A stretch of DNA of 64,000 nucleotides from Phlebopus portentosus (Eukaryota > Basidiomycota > Agaricomycetes > Boletales > Boletinellaceae): NCBI GenBank assembly GCA_037892935.1, contig JAYXKI010000011.1, positions 1,116,001-1,180,000 on the forward strand. The letters run 5' to 3'. The stretch's first letter is position 1, and every line of letters starts with the position of its first letter. The position numbers and the translations under genes are program-made. The notes under the pieces are model-generated. The model had not been told where the DNA came from, searched no databases, and saw only the letters and a list, made by a program, of their open reading frames with translations. Shown here in pieces: positions 22,856-35,119 of the stretch.

Positions 22856-24101
22856 CTGAGAAGAGCTGGTGAAATTGAGACCCGGTGTCTTGAATGTTGG
22901 ATAGAAAGTGCGGATGAAAAGGAATAAGGTACTTATATGGATATGTAGCTGCTAGATAGACACGCTACGAGAAACAGAGTATACCTGCGCTCCTGATGCT
23001 TGATGCAGTGTATATGGCTTCTGTTGGTACATGGCTACTTTATCAGTCAGCGTGAGCGACCTCAAGTTTCGCAGCGCATTTGTTTGGTTACTAGAGCGAT
23101 CTGAGATGAGCTAGGCGAACAACGAGGAGCACGGTGCCGAGTTGATCGGTGTACAGAAAACACGGAACCACAGGGCTAAGGATCATGACGATAGGCTATC
23201 ATTTTCATTTTATCACTTGCGCGATACATGAAGTCGCGTGAAGCTCAAACGTTAGAAACAAGCAGCTGAGAAGTATCACAGATTAGGTGCACCAGGCCAG
23301 GTAATAATGGTCCCTATCGCAACTCGGAAAGAGCATCGTTCATTTGGACTTTCTGTCTCTCGTTTACCGGAATTATTCCGAAAGCGATACATGAGAACTG
23401 GAACCCAATTAATGCTGCAAGATCATACGATATGAAGTGAAGTTGCGACACGATTTCGAAATGCGTGCTATAGTTACTACAATATGAGGCACCTGTAGTC
23501 ATTTTTAAGGTACTCAGAGCGAGGCTTATCCTCATAACATCTTTACGTGACAGATGATGAGGTTAAGGATGTCAAGACGCGAGTTGGATCCAGTGGATAT
23601 GAGCCAAGTCATCGTGGCGGTCGACCGTGACCATCTCGGTCTGTCTATGTATTACATAATACGATCAGATCAAAATTGCTTTACCGGGAACAAATCAAAT
23701 GATCACCCACCCTTACACCTTGACACAAACGTTCACTCAGCGTCGCACGACATCAGTTGAGTCTCTTGTCCAAAGACATAAAGAGTCGTAGATTTGGGAT
23801 GTCCGCTTATTTGACAATGGCAAAGCAAAACGGGATAATGAGGGAAACTTCAAGGGTTTACCGAACCATGTAAGGAACTCTTGGCTGGTCTCAGTGTTCT
23901 TGTACTGTGCAGGAGGACGTACAAATGGAGGCCGTGCGCCGTTTTCGCGCTTGGCATCCCACTTGTTTTCTTTCTCGTTCCTGCGTCTGTTTTCTCCCTT
24001 AGCCTGTTCGTCGCAGTCACCCGCAAACTGTTTTTGCCGCACTCCTCGCGCATTGCTCAGTCGCTCATTACTGCTAGTCATTACAATACAGACCCTTCAA
24101 G
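22856..24101. other. Intergenic region and promoter of the glycoprotein gene
   Basis: Divergent spacer between a minus-strand DUF6533 gene and the plus-strand glycoprotein gene. Its right end, about 23940-24100, is pyrimidine-rich (runs of ttctc/cct) just before the ATG, which is common in strongly expressed fungal genes. No gene recognised in the rest. Confidence 0.5.
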
Positions 24102-25485
24102 ATGTCTAGTCTCACTTTTCGTGCATTTACACTCGTAGCCGGTGCTGTGGTACTCGTCCGGGCGCAACAGGAGACTTACCCTGCTACGCCGCTGGCGAGC
24201 AAACATTTTTCCTATCCCTCCGAGATTGTAGGTGAAGTTTTCACTTCAGTATGGACTTTCCTAACTTGCTATATCTTTTGTAGCCTTACAAAGTTGACAC
24301 GGACACGAACCTTGTTCGTGGTATTCAGACTGGTTACAACATTTGTAACTCCACGACAGAGGGCCAAGATTCGCTTTGCCAGACAATGTTCCTAAATCAC
24401 CTCGACGGTAATTTTTAGTCGCTAGTTTAACCCTTGTTCATAGCTGTGATAATATTTTGGCTTCTTTTCATTAGACTTTTGTCTTTGGGGACCACCAGAA
24501 CCCGACTCGCTAGTCGGTGACACCGAGGGTTCAGCAGTTGCATGGTGTGCGAACACAGGAAGAGGAACGCGTATCATTCCTCCAGGTACTCTGCAAGGCG
24601 TCCAATACATCAAGACGCCTTCCTACGTTCAGGTTGTCGGTTTCATTGACCAGACTGCTATTAACATCCAAGCCGGTGACTCTGGAGGAGAGCTTGACCC
24701 TCATGGCGCAGATCTCCGCGGTAACCCCATCGGCTCCCTTGTTTACTCGAATGCTTTCAACTCGAGCAATGGTGACAATGACACATTTATCCAGGCTGTC
24801 GAATGGCATTTGTGAGTATTATGTTGGCTCACTTTCTCCCCTCGAACGAACTTGATGGATGCCTCCCGCCCTCTGTTAGATTCATCGGAGCCGACGCGTT
24901 CTGCTTCAAGGCGTGTGATCCTGCCGACTCGAATGCGGCCAACTACTGCGAGCACATCTACGATCGTATTGGATGCGCATATAATGTTCCAAACAACGCG
25001 CAGAATGGTACCTTTGAAGCTTGCTTGGGCGACAACCAAGACTTCCCGGGTGTCTACACTTCTGACGGCGTTGGTGAGCCCTTTGGTTTCCTTATCTGAA
25101 GCCAAATATAAACTGAACTTACCTTACCTGCTCAGTTCAGACGTACACGCAACCCGCTGAGTCGCTCGGAGCAATCACTACCATCCCATATACCCCTGTA
25201 GTACCCGCATCCTCGAGTTGTACTCAGTTCGCCTCGTCCGAGCTCTACGCTGCTGCCGCCTCGTGGTGGAACGAGAATGTTTCGGGTACAGCGTCAGCCT
25301 CCGGTTCGGGTACACAATCGTCTGGCACCGCGACGCGCTCTAGCTCTGGAACCCAGTCAAGCGCCACGGATGAGAGCAGTGGTAGCATTGTCGGCTTACA
25401 ATCAATTTTTGCTCAGAATGGTGCTGGTGCGGGAGTTGCGATCGCTTTCATGGGCATGCTCATTGCTGCCATGATCATCGTGTAA
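24102..25485 (+). CDS. Secreted GPI-anchored protein, macrophage-activating glycoprotein family
   Basis: Signal peptide MSSLTFRAFTLVAGAVVLVRA, then a mature start at QQETYP. After introns at about 24228-24282 and 24410-24475 the protein holds a Cys-containing globular region with YNICNSTTEGQDSLCQ, DFCLWGPPEP and VAWCANTGRGTR. A segment with CFKACDPADSNAANYC, CEHIYDRIGC and ACLGDNQDFPGVY follows. This Cys and Gly-Arg-Gly-Thr pattern is that of basidiomycete macrophage-activating glycoproteins; the name is historical and the cellular role is probably in the wall or at the surface. The last exon has WWNEN, then a Ser/Gly/Thr-rich linker and a hydrophobic C-terminal segment (GVAIAFMGMLIAAMIIV), typical of a GPI-attachment signal. 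Intact. Confidence 0.85.
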
Positions 25486-25826
25486 ACCTACGTCGGTCTG
25501 TGTATAAATCTCGGCTGATGAAAGTTACGAGTCTGCTTCACGCAATCGCTGTTCGGACTTCTTCAGCGCTCTTTTTGCCATAAGTCTGTTTTTCTCTTCT
25601 TACTCCGCTCCGTTGCGCCGTGGTCACCCATCATGTCAAGGACTTTTTCGCACTCCCGAACGATGTTACGTCTGGAGTAGCCGACTATATCGTTTTTCTT
25701 AGCATATTCGTATTCTTTGTCCTGTTTCGCTAATAATGAGCATAAAAACTTGTTTCTAGAACTAGATACGTGCGTACTGGCATTTGCGGTACACAATAAC
25801 CTTCAAATTCCTCGCTCCACCTGACC
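25486..25826. other. Intergenic region before the Crinkler-type array
   Basis: 3' flank of the glycoprotein gene and upstream DNA of the header relic. No gene seen. Confidence 0.5.
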
Positions 25827-26240
25827 ATGGCCTCCGATTTTTGTTACACCATCTACTTCCCAGAACATGTCGGTGCTCCTACCTTTTCTATCTCTGTGAC
25901 GGACGGGGCGAGAGTCCAAGAGCTGGCAATGAAGATCCGTGACGCGTGAAACCTCTGTCAGAACTAAAAGATCTTTCTCTTTTCCCCCTCAAGATCAACG
26001 TTATAGCTCTGTTATAGAATCGCTTCCTAAACATGACAAGTCCACAAAGATGGATTTCGCGCACTGTCTGAGACGGTATTTCCCCAATGGGCCTGCACCA
26101 GAGGAGAAGGATTTGATAGATGTGATTATCGTCATGGGTTTTAGTACGTTCTTAGTTATTCATTCATGTTCTTGATTCGCTGAAAGGACCTTCAGTTTTG
26201 GAAGTCATTTTTTTTTTCGGATAACCAGAGAACTTTCGAG
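25827..26240 (+). pseudogene. Crinkler-type header relic (copy 0)
   Basis: ATG 25827 opens MASDFCYTIYFPEHVG, alignable with the ubiquitin-like header of copy 1 downstream (CYSVCFLSHLPG…VQDLALKIRDE against VQELAMKIRDA). An in-frame TGA at 25947-25949 ends this frame; the following residues of the header (LSELK…) continue in another frame, so a small indel has occurred. Header exon 2 is still recognisable (HCLRRYFPNGPAPEEKD), and then the start of the next exon decays at about 26200-26240. No NTPase or nuclease part follows. A dead leading unit of the array. Confidence 0.8.
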
Positions 26241-26839
26241 TAAGCTCATTCTTCGAATCACTTAATACAAGCGGGAGACTATAAAGTTACCTTTACGGGA
26301 GCGTATCATAAGCGCTCAGCACGTAGCTCAAATGCATGCATTTGATCTGCCTAATCGGACTACGACGGACCCCGAGTGTACATGCATATGCGTATGAGCT
26401 CGCTTTCCTGGGCACAGTGAAACAGTATCTCAGTTTCTTGGTATAACACTGTATAGACATGGACCTGGGTTGAGAACATTTCACAGTATTGTAAGATTCC
26501 TACGAGGTGACTGGGCTCAGAACAATGCAGAAAAGGATGCATCTTGACTTGCAATGTCCAGGAGACTCCCATCTGCAGCCTTTCGCTGCGAGATTCTATT
26601 ATTAACTCATCGCTTCTGGACTACTATTAATATTGTCATTGAGGATGAGGCTAGCGATAAGGGTGAGACTGGTAAGGGAAATATATATAATAGTATAATA
26701 TAAACCAAGAAGTTAAATAGAGATCAAACTGAACCTACATAGTCTTGAGTACTGGAGATAGGGAGTTATGGCAAAGCACGATGCGTCAGAGACATCTGCT
26801 CATCTGGATGTTACCAGCATATAGTGCTATGAATTTAGA

Positions 26840-26978
26840 GGTCAGTCAGAGACAAGGATTGACATTATTGCTTTCAAAAGTGTTCGCTGAGTTTTTTATA
26901 TCTCCTCGAGGAATCGAACATCAGTATCACCTACTGTATATATTAATTGCTATTAAATCTACTATTACTAGATATTAG
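26840..26978 (+). mobile_element. Possible decayed Ty1/copia integrase fragment
   Basis: In one plus-strand frame the DNA gives VFAEFFISPRGIEHQYHLLY, which resembles the conserved region of copia integrases around (R/K)GIxHQ…PYTPQQNG. The following residues do not match, so this would be a short and mutated remnant. No LTRs, primer-binding site or reverse transcriptase seen nearby. Weak call from a short match. Confidence 0.25.
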
Positions 26979-27061
26979 GTTTTACATAGTAGTGGTCCTA
27001 CACTAGCTCTAGCACAGTTACATTCGCTCGCAGTGTAGTGCAAATTACGTCACGCGACCGG

Positions 27062-27067
27062 CACGTG
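27062..27067. promoter_or_regulatory. CACGTG box upstream of copy 1
   Basis: Palindromic E-box-like hexamer 70 bp before the start codon, followed by gcgtggcttgttgacc. The same context, with two CACGTG boxes, sits before copies 2 and 3. Confidence 0.5.
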
Positions 27068-27137
27068 ATACGCGTGGCTTGTTGACCAAACCAGCCACCT
27101 TCACCTTTGACTTCCTATTACCTTCTTCCCTCCAATC

Positions 27138-30100
27138 ATGACCATGGACGCGATGTCTTCAGATCTTTGCTACTCCGTCTGTTTTCTATCCCACTTGCCA
27201 GGAAATCCAGAAGCAGATTGCTTTCCTATCTCGGTGACAAGGAACGCGAAAGTCCAAGACCTGGCATTGAAAATTCGTGACGAACCGGATATCCTATCAG
27301 AATTAGAGACGAAGAAACTTTGTCTCTTCAAGGTTAAGCTCCTGGTTAGCTATATAGCCGATAATATTGTCTCATTTGTCTTTTTCTGCAGTGCGGAGAG
27401 GTGTCTATCATTCCTGAGGACACAATTTATAGCTCTGCAGTAGAGTGGCTTTCCGAACATGTCACTAATAAGCGCTTAAGGATGCAATCAGTATTCCGTT
27501 TGGAAAGGTACTTCCCCGATGGACCAGCTCCCGAGGAGAAATACGTGATAGATGTGATTGCCGTTCCCGATCCAAGTACGTCCTTGGTCATCCGTTCATA
27601 TTTTGTATTCGCCTAAAGGATCTTCAGCTTTGCAAGCCCTTTTTCGGTCTAGCACTCCGGATAACCAGACATTTACCATTATCGAACCCACTCCACGTAA
27701 TCCTGTAAAAGCTACTGAAGAACTAGTTAAGGAGACTTTGAGTGGATACGACGCGAGGCTTCGGGAATTCCTCGCCGGTCCGGTGTGGGCGGACTTTTGG
27801 GAGGCTCCGTCACCCGTTGACGATGAAGCAGCGCGATTCATTAAAAACCTCAAAATTCCTAAGATAAAGGATAATCCCGTGCTGCTCCTGCATAACTTAG
27901 GGAATGATATCGTCGATTCAGCGCTCGTCAACGGATTATTCACCAAGTCATCCAGGTACGTTACTTCTGCATGATCTAGTCGATGATTTCAATGCTGACG
28001 TGCCTGATTGTAGGTTTCTGGTCAACACGTCCGGGTCCGGAAAGACGCGGCTGTTATTTGAGGGCCTAACTAGGCACTGGGGGTTCTATTTTACGACTGT
28101 CGTCAATGATGAAAACCATTGGCTCGGATCTGTGGACATGATGAATATCATAGAAAATTTAATTCCTCGGTCTCGACGCTTCACTGGTAACCCGGCGGAC
28201 CTAGATATCAAATATCAAGATGCTGCTTTTTGCAGTAATCATTACATTGCGGAACGCGGCGTGTACCAGGTTCTTAGGGCTCGCATTCTCATTTTTGAGC
28301 ACTTCTTGAAGGTGGCCCGAGAAACGTATCCCGATCGATCCATCAACGAATTCAAGAAGCACTGGCTCTTTCTTCAGCTGCTTTCCAGTGAATTTATTGG
28401 AGAAGACGTATTTCGAACTCTATCTGAAAACCTGAAGGATGCGAGCGACGAATACTTGATGATGGGAAGCTATGAAATTCACGAATACTTGCTAGGATTG
28501 CAGGAAAAATTCGATTTGGGGGATGATTTCTTCTTGATTCTCGACGAGGCACAGAGAGCGATCAACTCATTGAACGGTTGCTTTCGTTCGGAGCAGAACG
28601 AAGCAGTCAAGCGTCCAGTTCTGAGACCGATCGTCAAAGCGTGGAAGGAGGCCTTATTATTTCCTGTCATCGTATCAGGGACTAGTCTGTCGATCGACAT
28701 CATCATCAACGAAACCATGGGTTCAGCGGTAATGAAGCTTAACGCGTTCGCTCGTGCAACTAGGACTGGAGCTTTTGATAACGAGAATCGCCAGCGCGAG
28801 TATATTCTACGCTACATGCCTCCTCATCTTGTTGAGACAGATTCTGGGAGAGCATTCCTAAAGCGAGTCTGGAACTATGCGCGCGGAAGGTATGTTGCCA
28901 TGTGTTGTCATATGTGTGTAGACTGATCACCTACTCTAAATCCCCCTTTCAGGCATCGCTTCACTGCGTCACTATTGACTCAATTATTGAAGTTCTCGTT
29001 CCTGTCACCTCATAGGATTCTGGATGCATTTATCGAGAGGTCATGCGGGTTCATTCCTTCCGATGGCCGGCACTTCGTCGAAAAGGAGCCGCAAATCGAC
29101 GATCTTGAGGAAATTATGGGCAGCATAAAACTTTTCGATTTCTCTAAACTTACTAATGGTCTGCTCACGTTGTTTGTTCTCCATTTTCGATTCTAATTCG
29201 TGTTTGACAGACATTATCCGCTGTGCGACAATCAGTAATGTTCTGCATACGTGGCTCATACTACGAGAGCGAACCAGACTAGCTAAAGAGTTTAATGACC
29301 TCGTAGAACTAGGCTTTGCCCGTTTCGTCGACTCTGGAGGGACGGGTGCTTACGTTGACGAACCTATCGTCCTTCTTGCAGCGGCGGGTCACTTTGATAC
29401 CGTTGGCGTTCCATTGGATTTTTCCTTTTAGAGAGTGATGGACAACGCAAAAGAGAACAAAGGCCACAATTTCGAAACATCCATCGCGTATTACCTTGCG
29501 TGTGCGTTTGACGATACGACCAACCTCTGCGATATCTTTCACTTCGGAGGGGGGATCCCGGATTGGGCGAGACATCCCGCTGAATTAGTTTCTGTCGTCT
29601 TGGACGGCAACGGCTTAGAGGCCAATCGCTTCACCTACAAGATTATAATGGTTCCACATCGGCTATTGGAATCAATTGTACGAGCTTACAGAATACAATG
29701 GAATGGCTCAATGATCCGACATCTGTGATGTGTTTCCCTGATAATCTCATGGGCCCGGACGTCATATTTTTTATCCGCCTGTTCTGCGGAGCAATTCTGG
29801 CCGTATTCGTACAGTGCAAATTTAGAAACAAAGATACTTTGGACAAGGTGACATTGGACGCTGCAGTCAAGAGTCTAGATGTCTCCCAGCTATATCAACG
29901 ATCGGTACGTGACTGGATGTTAGATTACTGACTTCTAGGGATGACGGTCGCTGACGTCTGATAACACGAGGTCTGGCAGAGAACGCGCCCTGCGTCTGTT
30001 CAATCGTCTGAAAGTAGTGAGCTTCGATAATCTGGCCTCGGATGGATGGTTTCAGGATGGAGTGCCTGTTATGAAGGTTATCGCGTCACAAGCCGACAGC

Positions 30101-30256
30101 ACTCCTCCGCCATTTCACGCCACGCTGGACGAAGACAGGTTTGAGCAAAAGACAGAACAGGCACGCTTCCAGGAAAAAATGGCAGTTTCATTTGGGAGTA
30201 AGAGGGTCTTGGAAGAGGATTTTACGAGCACGTCGTACAAGAAGCCACGTACATGA
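27138..30256 (+). pseudogene. Crinkler-type (CR effector) gene, copy 1, recently broken
   Basis: Ubl header (CYSVCFLSHLPG…, VQDLALKIRDE) that differs from those of copies 2 and 3. It is followed by the connector LSGYDARLREFLAGPVWADF, the P-loop VNTSGSGKTRLLFEGL (about 28017), Walker B FFLILDEAQRA and the sensor-like PVIVSGTSLSI. A winged-helix-like C-terminal region follows. In the nuclease part an in-frame TAG occurs at 29429-29431, where copies 2 and 3 have a CAG (Gln) and a TGG (Trp). A one-base deletion relative to copy 2 lies near 29630, so the catalytic-type motif VQCKFR near 29815 is in another frame. The tail KRVLEEDFTSTSYKKPR, a bipartite nuclear signal, remains readable at 30190-30250. 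A truncated header-NTPase protein could still be made. No start-site problem. Confidence 0.85.
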
Positions 30257-31141
30257 AAGGGCGATCAGGGTCGATGATCTGACAGGGACCGTCAGTAGCA
30301 TCGCTTGCAATCTTCCCTGTTTTCTCGCTCTCTCTGTCATTTTTGTACAATAGCCACAACAGACATTGTTCGCAGTGAAATGACGCACACAAGGATGATA
30401 TTGATCTCGTCGGTGTTTCAGTTGCCATGATGCAGGCAGACAGCGCAGCGACGGAATTTCTGTGGGGTTACATAATATACTCGGTTTATTTCGCAATCAG
30501 CTTTCTATTTCACACAACGCGGTTCAGGTTGTAAGCTGTTTGATGGTATAGAGAAGGGTGGCCTGTTCAGTATCGCGCGCGAGATCGTAGCGACATGCAC
30601 GTACTGTACTTCGTAGTCTTGAGACACGTCCGTGGTGAAATTTCACCGCAAAGCGGATATTGCCTCGACGGGCCTTCTGTGAATCTGAAATCTAGTAAGG
30701 GATATATTTTTCACGCCTGCTGTAATGCAACAGAGGTGCGATGTAGAAGCAATCTCTTCTATCGGAAGCCCATTGTGATCTCGAAGCTCATTGCTTAGCT
30801 CAGGGAACGAGTAGTGCCAACATATAGAACCAGCGGCTGCTCGAGGCTATGGCGAAGATAGATATATGATCGGAAGTTGTAAAGGCGAGAAGGACAGTTT
30901 CTTCATAGAGGTGAAACGGCAGACCAAAGATGAACACTGTGGGCTACTGAGTTGAAAATGTGAACGCGGCCAATTTGAAGCGCGGGAGCACTTTGTTCGC
31001 GACGGGCCACGTGAAATCCACGTGATGCTCGTGGCTCGTTGTTGACCGCGTCGGGTCACGATACATCTACCCCGAACTAACGAACACCAGGAACTCTAAC
31101 ACTCGCTCATCGCGTTCCACTCAAGCAGGGCTTCCGATACA
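30257..31141. repeat. Intergenic DNA of array unit 1/2, duplicated
   Basis: Near-identical to 34233-35119. A 67-codon open frame at 30595-30798 is present in both copies, but its conservation is explained by the recent duplication. The right end is the copy 2 promoter. Confidence 0.75.
31008..31024. promoter_or_regulatory. Paired CACGTG boxes upstream of copy 2
   Basis: CACGTG at 31008-31013 and again at 31019-31024, about 120 bp before the start codon, followed by cgtggctcgttgttgacc. Same arrangement as before copy 3. Confidence 0.55.
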
Positions 31142-34100
31142 ATGGCAGAACATCTTCGCTTCGTCGTTTACTTCCCAAATGATTCGGAGGCTACTGTTTA
31201 TTCTTTCCGTCTGTCCACGGAGGCGGAAGTCCAAGATCTGGAGGCGGCTATTTGTGCCCACTCTCGGTTCAAGGAAGTCAAGGATGCCCGGATAGTCTAT
31301 CTCCTCAAGGTCAGGGTTCTTTTTTGTCGCGAAAGTCGATAGTATTGTCTCACCTTCCTTTTCCTGCAGTGCGGTGAGCTATCCTCTAGTCCGGAAGGTC
31401 TTTACAGCTCTGTTGTAGAGTGGATTCCCCAAAAGACAAAGGCCGCAAGGATGCAAGGCGCGCACAGTTTGGCGCACTATTTCCCCAATGGACCCTCATC
31501 TGGGGAGAAGGATGTGATAGATGTGGTTGTCGCGACCGATTCTAGTACGTTCTTAGTGAACCATTCGTATTTTTGGTTTACCTAAGGACCTTTAGTTTTG
31601 AGGGACCTCCGGCCTAGCACTCCGGAGAACCAGATGTTTACCATTGACGAATCCACTCCACGTAAACCCGTAAAAGCTACTGCAGATCTAGTTAAGGAGA
31701 CTTTGAGTGGATACGACGCGAGGCTTCGGGAATTCCTCGCCGGTCCGTTGTGGGCGGACTTTTGGGAACCCCCGCCGGGCGTTGACGATGAAACAACGAA
31801 ATTCATCAAAAAGCTCGGGGTTCCCAAGATTGATGACAAACCCGTGCTACTCTTGCATAATCTAGGGAACGATATCGTGGATTCAACACTCGTAAACGGA
31901 TTGTTTACTAAGTCATCAAGGTGCGTTGCTTCTACTTCAACTTGATCCTGCTGGTCATCTTATGCTATCATGCATGTCTAGTTTTTTAGTCAACACGTCT
32001 GGTTCCGGTAAAACTCGACTGCTATTTGAGGGCCTGACCAGGTACTGGGGGTTTTATTTTACGACTATCGTTAATGATGAAAACCATGGGCTCGGATCTG
32101 TGGACATGATGGATACCATAGAAAAGTTCATCCCTCGATCTCGACGCTTCACTAATAATCCGGCCACCTTGAACATTGAGGGGCAGGACGCCGCCTTTAG
32201 TATTAATCGTTACATTGCGGAGCGCCGCGTGTACCAGGTTCTTAGGGCTCGCGGTCTCATCTTTGAGCACTTCTTGAAGGTGGCCCGAGAAATGTACCCT
32301 GATCGATCCATCAACGAATTCAAGGAGCATTGGCTCTTCCTTCAGCTGCTTCCCATCAAACTTCTTGGAAAGGACGTATTTCGAATTCTGTCCGGAAACC
32401 TGAAGGATGCCAGTGACGAATACTTGATGATGGGAAACCACAGAGTTCATCGGTATTTGAAAAATTTACAAAAGACATTTCAGCTGGGAGATGATTTCTT
32501 CTTGATTCTCGACGAGGCACAGAGAGCGATCAACTCATTGAATGGCTGCTTTCGTTCGGAGCAGAACCAAGCAGTCAAACAACCAGTTCTGAGACCGATC
32601 ACCAAAGCGTGGAAGGAGGCCACAATATTTCCTGTCATCGTATCAGGGACCGGTCTGTCGATCCACGTCGTCAACGAAGTTATGGATTCAGCAGTCATGA
32701 AGATTAACGCATTCGCTCGTGCAACCAGGACTGGAGCTTTTGATGACGAGAATCGCCAGCGCGAGTATATTCTACGCTACATGCCTCCTCATCTTGTTGA
32801 GACAGATTCTGGGAGAGCATTCCTAAAGCGAGTCTGGAACTATGCGCGCGGAAGGTATGTTGCCATGTGTTGTCATATGTGTGTAGACTGATCACCTACT
32901 CTAAATCCCCCTTTCAGGCATCGCTTCACTGCGTCACTGTTGACTCAATTATTGAAGTTCTCGTTCCTGTCACCTCATAGGATTCTGGATGCATTTATCG
33001 AGAGGTCATGCGGGTTCATTCCTTCCGATGGCCGGCACTTCGTCGAAAAGGAGCCGCAAATCGACGATCTTGAGGAAATTATGGGCAGCATAAAACTTTT
33101 CGATTTCTCTAAACTTACTAATGGTATGCTCGCATTATTTGTTTTCCATATTTGGATTCTATTTGTGTTTGACAGACGTTCTCCGCCATAAGACTTTCAG
33201 GAATATTCTGCATACGTGGCTCATACTACGAGAGCGAACCAGACTAGCTAAAGAGTTTAATGACCTCGTAGAACTAGGCTTTGCCCGTTTCGTCGACTCT
33301 GGAGGGACGGGTGCTTACGTTGACGAACCTATCGTCCTTCTTGCAGCGGCGGGTCACTTTGATACCGTTGGCGTTCCATTGGATCGTTCCTTCCAGAGAG
33401 CCATGGACAATGCACAAGGAAATAAAGGCTACAATTTCGAAACATCCATCGCGTATTACCTTGCGTGTGCGTTTGACGATACGACCAACCTCTGCGATAT
33501 CTTTCACTTCGGAGGGGGGATCCCGGATTGGGCGAGACATCCCGCTGAATTAGTTTCTGTCGTCTTGGACGGCAACGAGATAGAGGCCAATCGCTTCCAT
33601 CTACAAGAATACATTGGTTCTACATCGGCTATTGGAATCAATTGTACGAGCTTACAGAATACAATGGAATGGCTCGATGACCCGACATCTGTGATGTGTT
33701 TCGCTGATAATCTCATGGGCCCGGACATCATATTTTTTATCCGCCTGTTCTGCGGAGCAATCCTGGCCGTACTCGTACAGTGCAAATATAGAGACAAAGA
33801 TACTTTGGGCAAAGGGACATTGGACGCTGCAGTCAAGAGTCTAGATGTCTCTCAGTTGTACCAACGATCGGTACGTGACTAGATGTTGGGTAACATGGCA
33901 TTGCTGACTTTTGGGGATTACAGTCACTGACGTCTGATAACGCGAGATCTGGCAGAGAACGCACCCTGCGTCTGTTCAATCGTCTGAAAGTACCGAGCTT
34001 CAATAACCTGGCCTCGGATGGATGGTTTCAGGACGGAGTGCCTGTTATGAAGGTTATCGCGTCACAAGCCGAAAGCACCCTTCCGCCATTTCACGCCACG

Positions 34101-34232
34101 CTGGACAGAGAGAGGTTTGAGCAAAAGACAGAACAGGCACGCTTGCAGAAGAAAATGGCAGTTTCATTTGGGAGTAAGAGGGTCTTGGAAGAGGATTTTA
34201 CGAGCACGTCGTACAAGAAGCCGCGTACATGA
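31142..34232 (+). CDS. Crinkler-type (CR effector) protein, copy 2, intact
   Basis: Ubl header MAEHLRFVVYFPNDSEATVY, exon 2 with HSLAHYFPNGPSSGEKD, connector LSGYDARLREFLAGPLWADF. The NTPase has P-loop NTSGSGKTRLLFEGL (about 31985), Walker B DDFFLILDEAQRA and VIVSGTGLSI. A helical region WNYARGR|HRFT follows. The C-terminal part has features of a PD-(D/E)xK nuclease: a Glu in ETSIAYYLACAFDD, Asp in MGPDIIFFIRL, and QCKYRDK after a beta strand. The tail KRVLEEDFTSTSYKKPR is a bipartite nuclear signal. Six introns, each with matching positions in copies 1 and 3. This header-NTPase-nuclease plan is that of eukaryotic CR (Crinkler) effectors described in fungi and oomycetes. A nuclear action on DNA in rivals, hosts or the own cell is inferred. 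No signal peptide is visible. Confidence 0.85.
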
Positions 34233-35119
34233 AAGGGCGAGCAGGGTTGATGATCGGACCGTCGGTAGCATCGCTTGCAATCTTCCCTGTTTTCTCGCTC
34301 TCTCTGTTATTTTTTTTTCCTTCCCCCATTTACAAGTCAATTTTGTACAATAGCGACAACAGACATTGTTCGCAATGAATGACGCGCACAAGGATATTGA
34401 TCTCGTCGGTGTTTCAGTTACCATGATGCGGGCAGACAGCGCAGCGACGGAATTTCTGTGGGGTTACATAATATACTGTACTCGGTTTATTTCGCAATCA
34501 GCTTTCTATTTCACACAACGCGGTTCAGGTTGTAAGCTGTTTGATGGTATAGAGAAGGGTGGCCTGTTCAGTATCGCGCGCGAGATCGTAGCGACATGCA
34601 CGTACTGTACTTCGTAGTCTTGAGACACGTCCGTGGTGAAATTTCACCGCAAAGCGGATATTGCCTCGACGGGCCTTCTGTGAATCTGAAATCTAGTAAG
34701 GGATATATTTTTCACGCCTGCTGTAATGCAACAGAGGTGCGATGTAGAAGCAATCTCTTCTATCGGAAGCCCATTGTGATCTCAGAGCTCATTGCTTAGT
34801 TCAGGGAACGAATAGTGCCAATATATAGAACCAACGGCTGCTCGAGGCTATGACGAAGACAGATATATAATCGGAAGTTGTAAAGACGAGAAGGACAGCT
34901 TCTTCATAGACGTGAAACGGCAGACCAAAGATGAACACTGCGGGCTACTGATTTGAAAACGTGGTCAAAGGCGCGGGAGCACTTTGTGAATGGGCCACGT
35001 GAAAGCCACGTGATGTTCGTGGCTTGTTGACCGCGTCGCGACACATCTACCGACCTAACGAACACCAGGAACTCTAACACTCGCTCACCACGTTCCACTC
35101 AAGCAGGGCTTCCAGTGCA
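34233..35119. repeat. Intergenic DNA of array unit 2/3, duplicated
   Basis: Near-identical to 30257-31141, with a small T-run insertion around 34305-34335. Right end is the promoter of copy 3. Confidence 0.75.
34996..35012. promoter_or_regulatory. Paired CACGTG boxes upstream of copy 3
   Basis: CACGTG at 34996-35001 and 35007-35012, then tgttcgtggcttgttgacc. Matches the boxes before copy 2. Confidence 0.55.

Larger units (their letters stand above)
26241..27137. other. AT-rich spacer between header relic and copy 1
   Basis: Interrupts the homology of the array. It contains AT-rich DNA (26590-26740 and 26890-26990) and a possible decayed retroelement piece (see 26840-26978). The last 80 bp are the promoter of copy 1, with CACGTG at 27062-27067. 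Confidence 0.5.

Noticed and set aside
30595..34799. Identical small open frames of 67 codons at 30595-30798 and 34596-34799
   Set aside because: Conserved only because the surrounding DNA is a recent duplication; flanking non-coding DNA is equally conserved.
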